From NCBI RefSeq assembly GCF_003260975.1, contig NZ_CP030041.1:6141501-6205500 (forward strand): a stretch of DNA of 64,000 nucleotides, in the 5' to 3' direction. The notes beneath the pieces were generated by a model, which did not search any database, was not told the origin of the DNA, and was given only the letters and a program-made list of their open reading frames with translations. Below, piece by piece: positions 48,301 through 55,818 of the stretch; within the stretch, counting starts at the first letter, position 1, and every line of letters starts with the position of its first letter. The position numbers and the translations under genes are program-made. The stretch is from Echinicola strongylocentroti. Its GTDB lineage: Bacteria > Bacteroidota > Bacteroidia > Cytophagales > Cyclobacteriaceae.

Positions 48301-48516
48301 GATTTGGGTGAACAATTTGGAAGAGGGGAGACCTTTACCATCAAGGCCATCAATGCCAACAAGAAAAACATTTATGTACAAAAAGCTACCCTCAATGGTC
48401 AACCGCTCAACCAATTCTGGTTTGATGCTGCAGCACTTCTCAAGGGAGGGGAATTGATCTTAGAAATGGGAGATACACCGAACAAGGGTTGGGGAAATAC
48501 AACATTGCCCTATTAA
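45367..48516 (+). CDS. GH92 alpha-mannosidase with N-terminal PL4-like beta-sandwich
   Basis: 1049 residues with signal peptide (ending SQLLLAQQ). Residues about 28-205 form a separate domain (FQLGSASDSGDGFALYPGGY ... LKSGLNKITLTTLEGSWLAF) resembling the C-terminal sandwich of PL4 rhamnogalacturonan lyases, probably sugar-binding. The GH92 part starts near 310 (YVNTLIGAGHSRWMIAPGPW). Catalytic acid Glu836 (VEGNAWQ) and base Asp936/Asp938 (GDEDQGQMSAW) are intact. GH92 enzymes are Ca2+-dependent exo-alpha-mannosidases acting with inversion. Linkage preference cannot be read here. First enzyme gene after the isomerase. Confidence 0.93.
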   Translation: MNQMIKSVALLLMALTAHSQLLLAQQYEVFQLGSASDSGDGFALYPGGYKDFIAQDFGFEDRMFWIGRDDPQTDFPYVLPGPKDAWGGTGHTAGIRSHFLNLAFELDEFQPTTGQLRIDLADADSLHAALLKVTVNGKGYHYQLKPGKGTTLGNQGGEKGEEQLVTIDLPQGLLKSGLNKITLTTLEGSWLAFDQVALFASSPLEVKKTNKAVVGDIRPANYQTEGSSGLHQPLLVAAYHLDGAPEMVVELDGAEILRRNLVQGEYLLEAPMPAVQQSKESQYSIKLDGNTVKEGTVKRMPQSTRKWSQYVNTLIGAGHSRWMIAPGPWMPFGMVKLSPDNQNSGWQAGYDPTFESIGTFSHIHEWTMAGLGTFPTTAGPIQTTVGDQSDVQSGYRSSFDKQTEEAGIGMYKVHLTDTDIWASLTSTERATMQRYDYGKGERGRIMIDLAIPSEYRYQIESCEITRVSPTRIEGKSHQLTPNAWSKGVGQDYIVHFVIEFDRPIDRFSHWKDGEIRHNSDLAADKPKNAGVFVEFDLEDSRSVKMRTGISYVSIENAAKNLSTEISTPFGWDFDAVVAHQQNTWDKLLGRLKVSSNDAREKERFYTNMYRALASRNTFSDVDGRWRDADENIQQLERSDDLALGCDAFWNTFWNLNQFWNLVTPEWSNRWVRSQLAMYDNAGWLAKGPAGMEYIPVMVAEHEIPLIVGAYQMGIRDYDVQKALEAVVKMQTTEATEVGGGFAGNRDLMHYLEYGYVPHDLGRFSNSLEYSFDDWTVGQFAKSLGETSIFEEFDQRGAWWKHVIDPESGYARMKNAKGEWLEDFDPFRSGANHHYVEGNAWQLTFFVPQDVPGLMEAVGKEKFLERLEWGFSESDKWRFNGPNDQYWDYPVVQGNQQSMHFAFLFNYAGKPWLTQKWSRAIMDRYYGHGVTNAYLGDEDQGQMSAWFIMASLGLFQVDGGTRANPIYEIGSPQFQEVEIDLGEQFGRGETFTIKAINANKKNIYVQKATLNGQPLNQFWFDAAALLKGGELILEMGDTPNKGWGNTTLPY

Positions 48517-48576
48517 CGACGGTAATGCCCCAACCTATTTATAATCAAAGTTAAATAACAATAACCCAAAATTTCC

Positions 48577-49878
48577 ATGAAGAACTACTTGGCATTGACC
48601 CTACTTCTATTGCTTGCCCTAACTGTTCATGGGCAAATCAGCGAAGAAAATAATGACAAGCTTTCGAATAATATTGTAAGCAATGAAAAATTCGAGAAAG
48701 TAAAGAAAATGGCCTTAAAAGTAGTCTCCGAAGGCTTTAATGCAGGTGATGGATACAGGGAGGTCTGGATCAGGGATTACAATACTTTCATTAACATCGC
48801 CACCAAGGTGTACCCGAAGGAAACGCTAAGGGAAAACCTATTGGTTTTTTTCAGGATGCAGGCAGATGATGGGAATATCATCGATGGTTTTACGCCAGTG
48901 GCGTCCATTGGGGAAGACGACACCGATTTTAGTTATTCTGAGCTGGAGCCAAGGTATGCTGGTCACAAAAATACCGTGGAGACAGACCAAGAGACTTCTT
49001 TGGTGCAAACTGTCTACAAATACATCAAGGCCACCGGTGATTTTTCACTGCTTTCAGAAAAGGTAGGGGACAAAACGGTGGCCGAACGGCTGGAGTGGTC
49101 CATGGATTATCTGATGGAGCACCGCTTTGACAGGGAGCATGGCCTGCTCTGGGGCGCGACTACTGCCGACTGGGGAGATGTGCAGCCAGAACATGGATGG
49201 GGAGTGGATATTGATAAAAACACCCATCGGGCCATTGATATTTATGATAATGCCATGATGGTCATTGCCTTGGCCAACCTAATGGAAATAATGCCTGAAA
49301 GCAGGGAAAAATGGGCAACCATCAAGCTGCAACTGGAAAAAAATATCCGAAAGCACCTCTGGGACGCAGAAGCGCAAAAGTTCATTCCCCATATCTATCT
49401 GGAGGGTTCACCTTTTCCAGAAGACTTCAAGGAGAATGAGATTTTTTATTTTGGCGGCACTGCTATCGCCATCGAAGCGGGATTGCTGACACATGAGGAA
49501 ATCGAACATTCCCTGAATCAAATGGTTTCTCTGGTGAAACAAGCCGGTGCACCCTCTATCGGATTGACAGTCTATCCTCCATATCCGGCAGGCTATTTTG
49601 CCAATAAGATCATGAATCCGGAGTACAGCTACCAAAACGGAGGCGACTGGACTTGGTTTGGAGGAAGGATGGTCCTGGAATTGGTCAAAAATGGATTTGT
49701 CGAGGAAGCATACAGGGAAATACAGCCAATGGTCGATAGGGTAATAGAAAACGATGGCTTTTACGAGTGGTATTCGGTCGATAACCAGCCACGAGGGTCA
49801 GGGACTTTTAGGGGAAGTGCCGGAGTGCTCTATGATGCCATAGTTGCCCTACAAGAATCCAATAATACAAAAAACTAG
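48577..49878 (+). CDS. Secreted six-hairpin glycosidase-like protein of unknown family
   Basis: 433 residues, signal peptide (MKNYLALTLLLLLALTVHG). Helical (alpha/alpha)6-type sequence with acidic/aromatic clusters such as EVWIRDYNTFINIAT, GNIIDGFTPV, GLLWGATTADWGDVQPEHGW and YQNGGDWTWFGGRMVLELV. The pattern is that of inverting six-hairpin glycosidases, but I cannot assign a GH family; GH125-like or GH63-like activity are possibilities only. It sits between a GH92 gene and the ROK kinase gene (4 bp gap), so an alpha-mannosidic or related oligosaccharide is a reasonable guess for its substrate. Confidence 0.78.
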   Translation: MKNYLALTLLLLLALTVHGQISEENNDKLSNNIVSNEKFEKVKKMALKVVSEGFNAGDGYREVWIRDYNTFINIATKVYPKETLRENLLVFFRMQADDGNIIDGFTPVASIGEDDTDFSYSELEPRYAGHKNTVETDQETSLVQTVYKYIKATGDFSLLSEKVGDKTVAERLEWSMDYLMEHRFDREHGLLWGATTADWGDVQPEHGWGVDIDKNTHRAIDIYDNAMMVIALANLMEIMPESREKWATIKLQLEKNIRKHLWDAEAQKFIPHIYLEGSPFPEDFKENEIFYFGGTAIAIEAGLLTHEEIEHSLNQMVSLVKQAGAPSIGLTVYPPYPAGYFANKIMNPEYSYQNGGDWTWFGGRMVLELVKNGFVEEAYREIQPMVDRVIENDGFYEWYSVDNQPRGSGTFRGSAGVLYDAIVALQESNNTKN

Positions 49879-49882
49879 CATA

Positions 49883-50830
49883 ATGGGAAGACCGACAATA
49901 TTGGCAGATGGGGAGAAAATGCTGCAGGTTGGAGTAGATATCGGTGGAAGCCATATTACGGCTTGTCTTTTTGATGGCGAGCGTCAGGAGCTTCTGCTGG
50001 AGTCCATGACCACGCGGCATCCCGACCCAAATGGAACAGCCAACGAGCTCATAGGAGTATGGGCTGAGGCGATTGAGCTGGCCATAAAACAATCCAATGC
50101 ACCAGTAAGAGGGGTTGGGATTGCTGTTCCAGGGCCATTTGATTATGCGGAGGGGATCAGCCTGGTCATCGGGGTAAATAAATTTGAATGTATTTATGGT
50201 GTCAATATCAAAGAGGAACTTTCTCAACGCCTGAAGTTAGAAAAATCCCAAATTAGATTTGTCAATGATGCATCGGCATTTGGCATTGCAGTGACCAAGG
50301 TAGGTCTTGGCAAAGGTGCAAATCGCTGTGTGGCCTTGACCTTGGGGACAGGGCTTGGATCTTCGTTTTTAGTTGATGGCGTGCCGGTACTATCAGGTGA
50401 TGAGGTGCCCGAAAATGGTTGGTTATATAATGGTGAATTTCAAGGGGAAATGGCGGATGACCATTTTTCAGCCCGTGGTTTGGTGGGGCTATATAAGTCC
50501 CTTGGAGGAAAGGAAGCGTCTACTGCTTTGGACGTTTTTACCCTTGCCAAATCTGATCCACTGGCCCAGAAAACCTTTGAATTGTTTGGAAGTAGATTGG
50601 GCAGTTTTCTTGATCCATATATCCAAAGATTTGGTGCCCAAATACTTGTGTTGGGAGGAAATCTATCACGATCCTTCGCTTTGTTTGAGCTGGATTTGCT
50701 GAAAGAACTGTCCATAGACAGTGTAGTGGTTTCCCCAATGCTGGATCACGCCCCATTGATCGGTGGAGCCATGCTTTTTGAGGAGGAATATTATGGAAAT
50801 TTAGCACAGGTAATAAATAGGATGAAATGA
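49883..50830 (+). CDS. ROK-family sugar kinase
   Basis: The start at 49,883 (315 residues) is chosen since it follows the previous stop by 4 bp; an earlier in-frame ATG at 49,844 lies inside the upstream gene. Motifs: ATP site GVDIGGSHITACLFDG, GIAVPGPFDYAEG, catalytic-Asp motif NDASAFGIA and LTLGTGLGSSFLVDG. The Cys-rich zinc motif (CxCGxxGCxE) of most ROK proteins is absent; the corresponding stretch reads GEFQGEMADDHFSARGL. It probably phosphorylates mannose (or another hexose freed by the locus) to the 6-phosphate that the isomerase at 43,552 needs. Confidence 0.9.
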   Translation: MGRPTILADGEKMLQVGVDIGGSHITACLFDGERQELLLESMTTRHPDPNGTANELIGVWAEAIELAIKQSNAPVRGVGIAVPGPFDYAEGISLVIGVNKFECIYGVNIKEELSQRLKLEKSQIRFVNDASAFGIAVTKVGLGKGANRCVALTLGTGLGSSFLVDGVPVLSGDEVPENGWLYNGEFQGEMADDHFSARGLVGLYKSLGGKEASTALDVFTLAKSDPLAQKTFELFGSRLGSFLDPYIQRFGAQILVLGGNLSRSFALFELDLLKELSIDSVVVSPMLDHAPLIGGAMLFEEEYYGNLAQVINRMK

Positions 50831-51981
50831 AAGATATAAGCTCACAAACACTGCCATATGGTAAAATTTTACCAGTGCTGCTGAGTTTTGTGGTAATGGG
50901 ATTTGTGGATATTGTTGGGGTTTCGACAGGGTACGCCCAGAAGGAGTTTGACCTCAGCCCAGAAATGGCACAATTGATTCCTTCCATGGTTTTTGTCTGG
51001 TTTTTTGTGCTGTCGGTTCCCATTAGCATACTCCAGAATAAGGTAGGAAAAAGAAAGGTCCTGCTCGCCGGAATTGGTGCCACAGCATTGGGAATGGCCA
51101 TACCATTTGTCAGCTTTAGTTATGGCATATTCCTTTGCTCATTTGTGTTACTGGGAATTGGCAATACCTTAATTCAGGTTTCTTCCAATCCTTTGCTGAG
51201 AGAGGTAGTTACGGCAGAGAAGTATCCCAGTATTCTGAGTGTGTCCCAGTTTATCAAGGCCATTAGTTCCTTGCTGGGGCCATTGCTAGTGGCTATGCTG
51301 GCATCCAGGACTGGTGATTGGAAGAATGTATTTTTGGTATATGGTGCGGTAGCGATCTGTACTGGAGCATGGCTGGCCAAAACCCCCATAAAAGAAACCC
51401 ACGAGCAAGCTTCTGCGGGATTTAAGGATTGCTTTAGGTTATTGAAAGATCCCGTGATTGCCTTTATGGTGTTTGCCATATTTTTGACCGTTGGGATTGA
51501 CGTGGGCATGAATACCAATATCCAAGGCGTTTTGGTTTCCAAGTTTGATCTTACGTTGGAGGATGCATCGTTAGGGATCAGCCTTTATTTCTTTTCCTTG
51601 TTGGTCAGCCGCTTGCTGGGGGCTGTGATCTTGGGAAAAATGAGCCATGTGAAGTTTCTCAAGTGGTCTGGATGGCTTACGGTGATTGCATTTGTATGTC
51701 TAATGGTGTCTCCTAGTCTTGAAACCACCTTGGCATCCATCATACTAGTAGGATTGGCCTCGGCCAACCTGTTTCCGTTGATCTTTGCATTGACCATCAA
51801 CAGGACCCCCAAAAGGAGCAATGAAATATCGGGACTGATGACGATGGCGATAGTTGGTGGGGCGGTGGTTCCGTTTATCATGGGGCTTATCCAGAAATCA
51901 GCAGGAGTGGATTTTGTGTTTCTCGTCCCCGCTATTGCAGCGGTGGTGCTGTCGTTTTCTTACCTAAAGTTCGGAAAATGA
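50827..51981 (+). CDS. MFS sugar transporter, FucP/GlcP-like
   Basis: 384 residues with about 11-12 membrane helices; overlaps the kinase gene by 4 bp (ATGA), so translation is coupled. The segment LGIGNTLIQVSSNPLLREVV and the overall layout are those of the fucose/glucose:H+ symporter family of the major facilitator superfamily. It should bring a monosaccharide, presumably mannose, across the inner membrane for the adjacent kinase. Slightly shorter than typical FucP (about 410-440 residues). Confidence 0.9.
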   Translation: MKDISSQTLPYGKILPVLLSFVVMGFVDIVGVSTGYAQKEFDLSPEMAQLIPSMVFVWFFVLSVPISILQNKVGKRKVLLAGIGATALGMAIPFVSFSYGIFLCSFVLLGIGNTLIQVSSNPLLREVVTAEKYPSILSVSQFIKAISSLLGPLLVAMLASRTGDWKNVFLVYGAVAICTGAWLAKTPIKETHEQASAGFKDCFRLLKDPVIAFMVFAIFLTVGIDVGMNTNIQGVLVSKFDLTLEDASLGISLYFFSLLVSRLLGAVILGKMSHVKFLKWSGWLTVIAFVCLMVSPSLETTLASIILVGLASANLFPLIFALTINRTPKRSNEISGLMTMAIVGGAVVPFIMGLIQKSAGVDFVFLVPAIAAVVLSFSYLKFGK

Positions 51982-52158
51982 AACAGCAGGAAGCAGCGCC
52001 TGATGGAAGGAGGCTTTGATTGGGGGCACTAGTGGCCTTTCGGATGGATGGCCAGAAAAAACAATAAATGGATTTAATGACAAATTGCTTAATTTTGCTT
52101 TTTGGTTGCTGTCGCAATGACGGCAGATAATTAAAAATTAAACAGTATCAAGAAGTCT

Positions 52159-52905
52159 ATGGAGGTAAGGGGATTTGAACTAGACCATAAGAGTGCCATT
52201 CCGTATCACGTGCAGTTGGAAAAGTATTTGAGGGCACTGATAAAGCTGAAGGAGTATGCCTCAGGGGAATCATTGCTGCCCAAGGAAGAGAGTATGGCCA
52301 AAAGGTTTGGCGTTTCTCGCAATACCGTAAGACAGGCCATAGATAAACTGGTGCAGGATGGTTTGGTGGAAAGAAAAAGGGGAGTAGGATCCAAGGTGGT
52401 CGCCCAGAATATTTCCACACGACTAGACCAGTGGATTTCCTTTACCAAAGAAATGCGGGACAAGGGCATAGATGTGGTGGAATATGCCGTAGAAATTGAT
52501 TTTGTTAAGCCGGACAAGGATACTGCAAGGGCTTTGAATTTGGGGACAGATACAGAAGTTTGTTGTCTCAAGCGGGTGAGAGGTGCTGAAGATGCCAAAT
52601 ATTTGTTCAGTATTTCCTATTTCCACCCCCGGATAGGCCTGACAGGATCCGAGAATTTTTACCAGCCGCTTTATGAGATGTTGGAGAAGGAATGTCATAT
52701 AGTGGTAACGGTGTCCAAAGAAAAGCTGAAAGCCATCGCCGCTCCTGCCGTTATCGCCCATGCATTGGATATCAAGAAAGGAGATCCCGTCCTGAAGCGG
52801 GAAAGGGTCGTGTTGGACAGGGGAGACAGGCCAGTGGAGTACAACCTAGTGTATTATGCCACAGATTATTTTTCCTACGATATTGATATCAAAAGGGAAC
52901 TGTAA
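52159..52905 (+). CDS. GntR-family (HutC-type) transcriptional regulator with UTRA domain
   Basis: 248 residues. Winged helix at about 10-78 (IPYHVQLEKYLRALIK, EESMAKRFGVSRNTVRQAID, GLVERKRGVGSKV) and a C-terminal UTRA ligand-binding domain at about 95-240 (ARALNLGTDTEVCCLKRVRG, PVEYNLVYYATDYFSYDID). HutC-type regulators bind GTnTAnAC palindromes and release DNA when an effector, often a phosphosugar, binds. Palindromes of exactly this type lie upstream of the SusC at 38,704 and the GH92 at 53,307. It is therefore the likely local repressor of the mannan locus; the effector may be mannose-6-P or a related sugar phosphate (inferred). Confidence 0.93.
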   Translation: MEVRGFELDHKSAIPYHVQLEKYLRALIKLKEYASGESLLPKEESMAKRFGVSRNTVRQAIDKLVQDGLVERKRGVGSKVVAQNISTRLDQWISFTKEMRDKGIDVVEYAVEIDFVKPDKDTARALNLGTDTEVCCLKRVRGAEDAKYLFSISYFHPRIGLTGSENFYQPLYEMLEKECHIVVTVSKEKLKAIAAPAVIAHALDIKKGDPVLKRERVVLDRGDRPVEYNLVYYATDYFSYDIDIKREL

Positions 52906-53197
52906 GGATCTATTAACCTGAGTTCGATAATAGAAATGATCATCAATTTGGGAACAGTACCTATGTCACTGTTCGGGTACTTTATCCACCTTCTAATACC
53001 TAGCTAATTCTCCTAATGGAGCATCCCGTCTCCTTCGTCCACTCCATGAGCGTAGCCGAAGGGGCGGTTGAGGTGATTAATCCTTCTCCTTGCGTCATTC
53101 GAACGCAGTAACAGTTGAGTGAAACAACCTGTTTTTTAGAGGCGGGATTTGATTCGTCCTATTTGCTAGACATTCTTTTTATTGAGCTGTTTAATAA
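52906..53197. other. Intergenic gap upstream of second GH92 promoter
   Basis: About 290 bp without a gene. The segment 52,990-53,130 (for example gcgtcattcgaacgcagtaa) resembles non-coding fragments commonly scattered in Bacteroidota genomes; no fold or reading frame could be supported. Confidence 0.4.
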
Positions 53198-53227
53198 TTG
53201 TAAACCATAATATTATGTTTAATTTTG
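53198..53227 (+). promoter_or_regulatory. Bacteroidota-type promoter for second GH92 gene
   Basis: TTG at 53,198-53,200 and TAATTTTG (fits -7 consensus TAnnTTTG) at 53,220-53,227 are separated by 19 bases, which is the spacing described for Bacteroidota primary-sigma promoters. The operator palindrome starts within the -7 element. Confidence 0.6.
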
Positions 53228-53235
53228 TTTAAACA
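53226..53235. promoter_or_regulatory. Putative GntR operator upstream of second GH92 gene
   Basis: The perfect palindrome TGTTTAAACA overlaps the end of the -7 element, an ideal position for repression. It is identical to the palindrome at 38,665-38,674, and the three following bases (TAT) match too. Confidence 0.65.
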
Positions 53236-53306
53236 TATGCACATACTAAATATTGTATATAGCAATTAGATAACCTGAGATTAAAGAACAATAAACCATT
53301 GTAAAA

Positions 53307-55676
53307 ATGAAAAGCATTACAAATTTTGGTGTTTTACTGTTGACATGCCTGCTGCTTGGTACGGCGTGTAATTCTTCGTCAGATTTACAGGAGAAGGAGC
53401 ATTCGGAGGGAGTTTCCTTTCTTGAATTTGTAGATCCCAATATTGGGTCAGTACATAGTCGTTGGTTTTTTTATACTCCTGGAGCCATGCCGTTTGGGAT
53501 GGCTAAATTAGGACCATCTACCAATGGAAGTTATGGGAACAAAAGTGGTTGGGAAGCGGTAGGATATGATGGCAGGCATGAGAGTATTGAAGGTTTTGCA
53601 AACCTGCATGAATTTCAGGTCGGAGGGTTTCTTTTTACTGCCACTACTGGTAAGCTACATACCGTACCGGGAAGCCTGGAAAACCCCGATGAAGGTTACC
53701 GTTCCCGGTTTGACAAAGAAGATGAGGTGGCCACACCCGGCTATTATAAGGTCAAGCTGAAGGACTATGACGTCACTGCTGAACTGACCGCGACCGAAAG
53801 AGTAGGGTTTCATAAATATACCTTCCCAAAAACCGACAGTGCTTATATTGTTCTGGACATCGGCAATCAATTGGGAGAAAGTGGTAAAGTAAAGGATGCC
53901 GCTGTCACCTTTAATGATGACAATACCATCGAAGGATGGGTGATTACCTATCCGGAATATGTAAAAAAATACCAGCCTGATGGAGAAGTGAAAATGTTTT
54001 TTTCTGCGGTTATTAACAAAACTCCTGAATCGGTAGGTGCTTTTAATGGTGACAACAGAAAAGAGAATCAACATCACACGACTGGAGTAGGAGCAGGGCT
54101 TTACATGGCCTTCGACACCCAAGAGGGTGAGTCCATTGAAATGAAAGCTGGGTTTTCCTACACCTCTCTGGAAAACGCAAAAAAGAACCTACTTGCAGAA
54201 GCAAAAGACCTTGATTTCGAAACCGCCAAAACACTGGCCCAAAAAAAGTGGAATGAAGAGCTTGGCAAAATCAAGATTTCCGATCCTTCAAAGGAGAATA
54301 AAACCAAGTTTTATACAGGCCTTTACCATGCGCTTTTGGGAAGGGGATTGGCAAGTGATGTAAATGGCCAGTTTCCTGAAAATGACGGCTCCATTGGGCA
54401 AATTCCGTTGGATGCAAATGGTGAGCCGGAATTTGATTTTTACAATACGGACTCTGTTTGGGGGGCATTTTGGAACCTTACGCAATTGTGGACCCTAGTG
54501 TGGCCAGAATATTACAACGATTTTGTACAAAGCCATTTGGCCGTTTACAAAAACTCCGGATGGATGAGTGATGGGCTGGCCAACAGTAAATTTGTTTCCG
54601 GTGTCGGGACCAATTTTGTAGGGCTCGTCATAGCAGCGGCCTATCAGGCCAATATCAGGGATTATGATGTGGAATTGGCTTTTAAAGCAGCTTATGAAAA
54701 TGAAGTAAAATATGAAAATAGAAATGAGGGAGCGGGCAAAACGGACTTGAAGCCCTTTGTAGAAAAAGGCTTTATTCCCTATCAACCAGGCTGGGATACT
54801 TCACCTGAAGGCTCGGCATTTTCTGTTTCACATGCTTTGGAATATAGCTATAGCAGTTATGCTGTCGCCCAATTTGCCAAAGCCCTTGGTAAAGATGCCG
54901 AGTATAATGAACTGATGCAGTTATCCCACAACTGGGAAAAAGTATATGATGAAGCAATAGACTTTGTAAGGCCAAGGGTGGCCTCTGGGGAGTTTATGAA
55001 GGATTTTGACCCTTTTGCTCCTTGGGTAGGATTTCAGGAGGGCAATGCCTGGCAATACACTTTTTATGTCCCCCACACTCCTGAAGCACTGGTAGAAAAA
55101 ATGGGAGACGAAAAATTTGTCAACAGACTGGATTCTATTTTTACGGTTTCCGAAAAGACAGGCTTCGGGGGAGAGGATATCGATGCCTTTGCTGGATTAA
55201 GTTACCTATATAACCAAGGCAACCAGCCCAATTTGCATATTCCTTGGCTTTTTAACTATACAAGCCAGCCATGGCTTACCCAGAAATGGGTGAGACGTAT
55301 CTGTGATGTATTTTATGGAGTGGAGGAAGTACATGGATATGGTTTAGGTCAGGATGAGGACCAGGGGCAGTTGGGAGCTTGGTATGTCATGGCTTCTATT
55401 GGCCTGTTTGATGTCAAAGGTTTGGTAGAAATGGGGCCTTCTTTTCAGTTTGGCAGTCCCTTATTTGATGAGGTGGAGATTACTACCACCAATGGTAAGT
55501 CCATTCGGATTACTACCAAAAACAACCGAGAGGACAACGTGTTTATTCAATCCATTAAATTGAACGGCAAGTCTTACGATCAATCCCAAATAAGCCTTGA
55601 TCAGTTAAGGGAAGGGGCTCACTTGGAAATGAACTTGGGAGATACTCCCAATAAGAACTTATTTGAAGACTTGTAA
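53307..55676 (+). CDS. GH92 alpha-mannosidase lipoprotein (second)
   Basis: 789 residues, lipobox GTAC at Cys21. The GH92 domain begins at about 40 (FVDPNIGSVHSRWFFYTPGA) and spans the whole protein, without the PL4-like domain of the other GH92. Catalytic acid Glu578 (QEGNAWQYTFYVPH) and base pair Asp683/Asp685 (GQDEDQGQLGAW) are intact. Lipid anchoring suggests surface or periplasmic trimming of alpha-mannosides. It has its own promoter and operator, directly downstream of the regulator gene, so it can be induced independently of the SusC-led operon. No terminator was seen after the stop. Confidence 0.94.
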   Translation: MKSITNFGVLLLTCLLLGTACNSSSDLQEKEHSEGVSFLEFVDPNIGSVHSRWFFYTPGAMPFGMAKLGPSTNGSYGNKSGWEAVGYDGRHESIEGFANLHEFQVGGFLFTATTGKLHTVPGSLENPDEGYRSRFDKEDEVATPGYYKVKLKDYDVTAELTATERVGFHKYTFPKTDSAYIVLDIGNQLGESGKVKDAAVTFNDDNTIEGWVITYPEYVKKYQPDGEVKMFFSAVINKTPESVGAFNGDNRKENQHHTTGVGAGLYMAFDTQEGESIEMKAGFSYTSLENAKKNLLAEAKDLDFETAKTLAQKKWNEELGKIKISDPSKENKTKFYTGLYHALLGRGLASDVNGQFPENDGSIGQIPLDANGEPEFDFYNTDSVWGAFWNLTQLWTLVWPEYYNDFVQSHLAVYKNSGWMSDGLANSKFVSGVGTNFVGLVIAAAYQANIRDYDVELAFKAAYENEVKYENRNEGAGKTDLKPFVEKGFIPYQPGWDTSPEGSAFSVSHALEYSYSSYAVAQFAKALGKDAEYNELMQLSHNWEKVYDEAIDFVRPRVASGEFMKDFDPFAPWVGFQEGNAWQYTFYVPHTPEALVEKMGDEKFVNRLDSIFTVSEKTGFGGEDIDAFAGLSYLYNQGNQPNLHIPWLFNYTSQPWLTQKWVRRICDVFYGVEEVHGYGLGQDEDQGQLGAWYVMASIGLFDVKGLVEMGPSFQFGSPLFDEVEITTTNGKSIRITTKNNREDNVFIQSIKLNGKSYDQSQISLDQLREGAHLEMNLGDTPNKNLFEDL

Positions 55677-55818
55677 CGGTTGATCATGGGAAAGTGATTA
55701 AAACGTTGGTGTCAAATGAATGGGAAATCATCATCCAGGTGAATGGATTGGATATAAGATGAGGCAATGATTGCTGCACGAAGTTATTTTGGCACTAAAT
55801 CTTTACCGTCAGAAAATG

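Noticed and set aside
52990..53130. Possible small RNA or tRNA-like sequence before the second GH92 gene
   Set aside because: No cloverleaf, no TTCGAATC-type loop in context and no stable paired stems; it looks like a common intergenic fragment.
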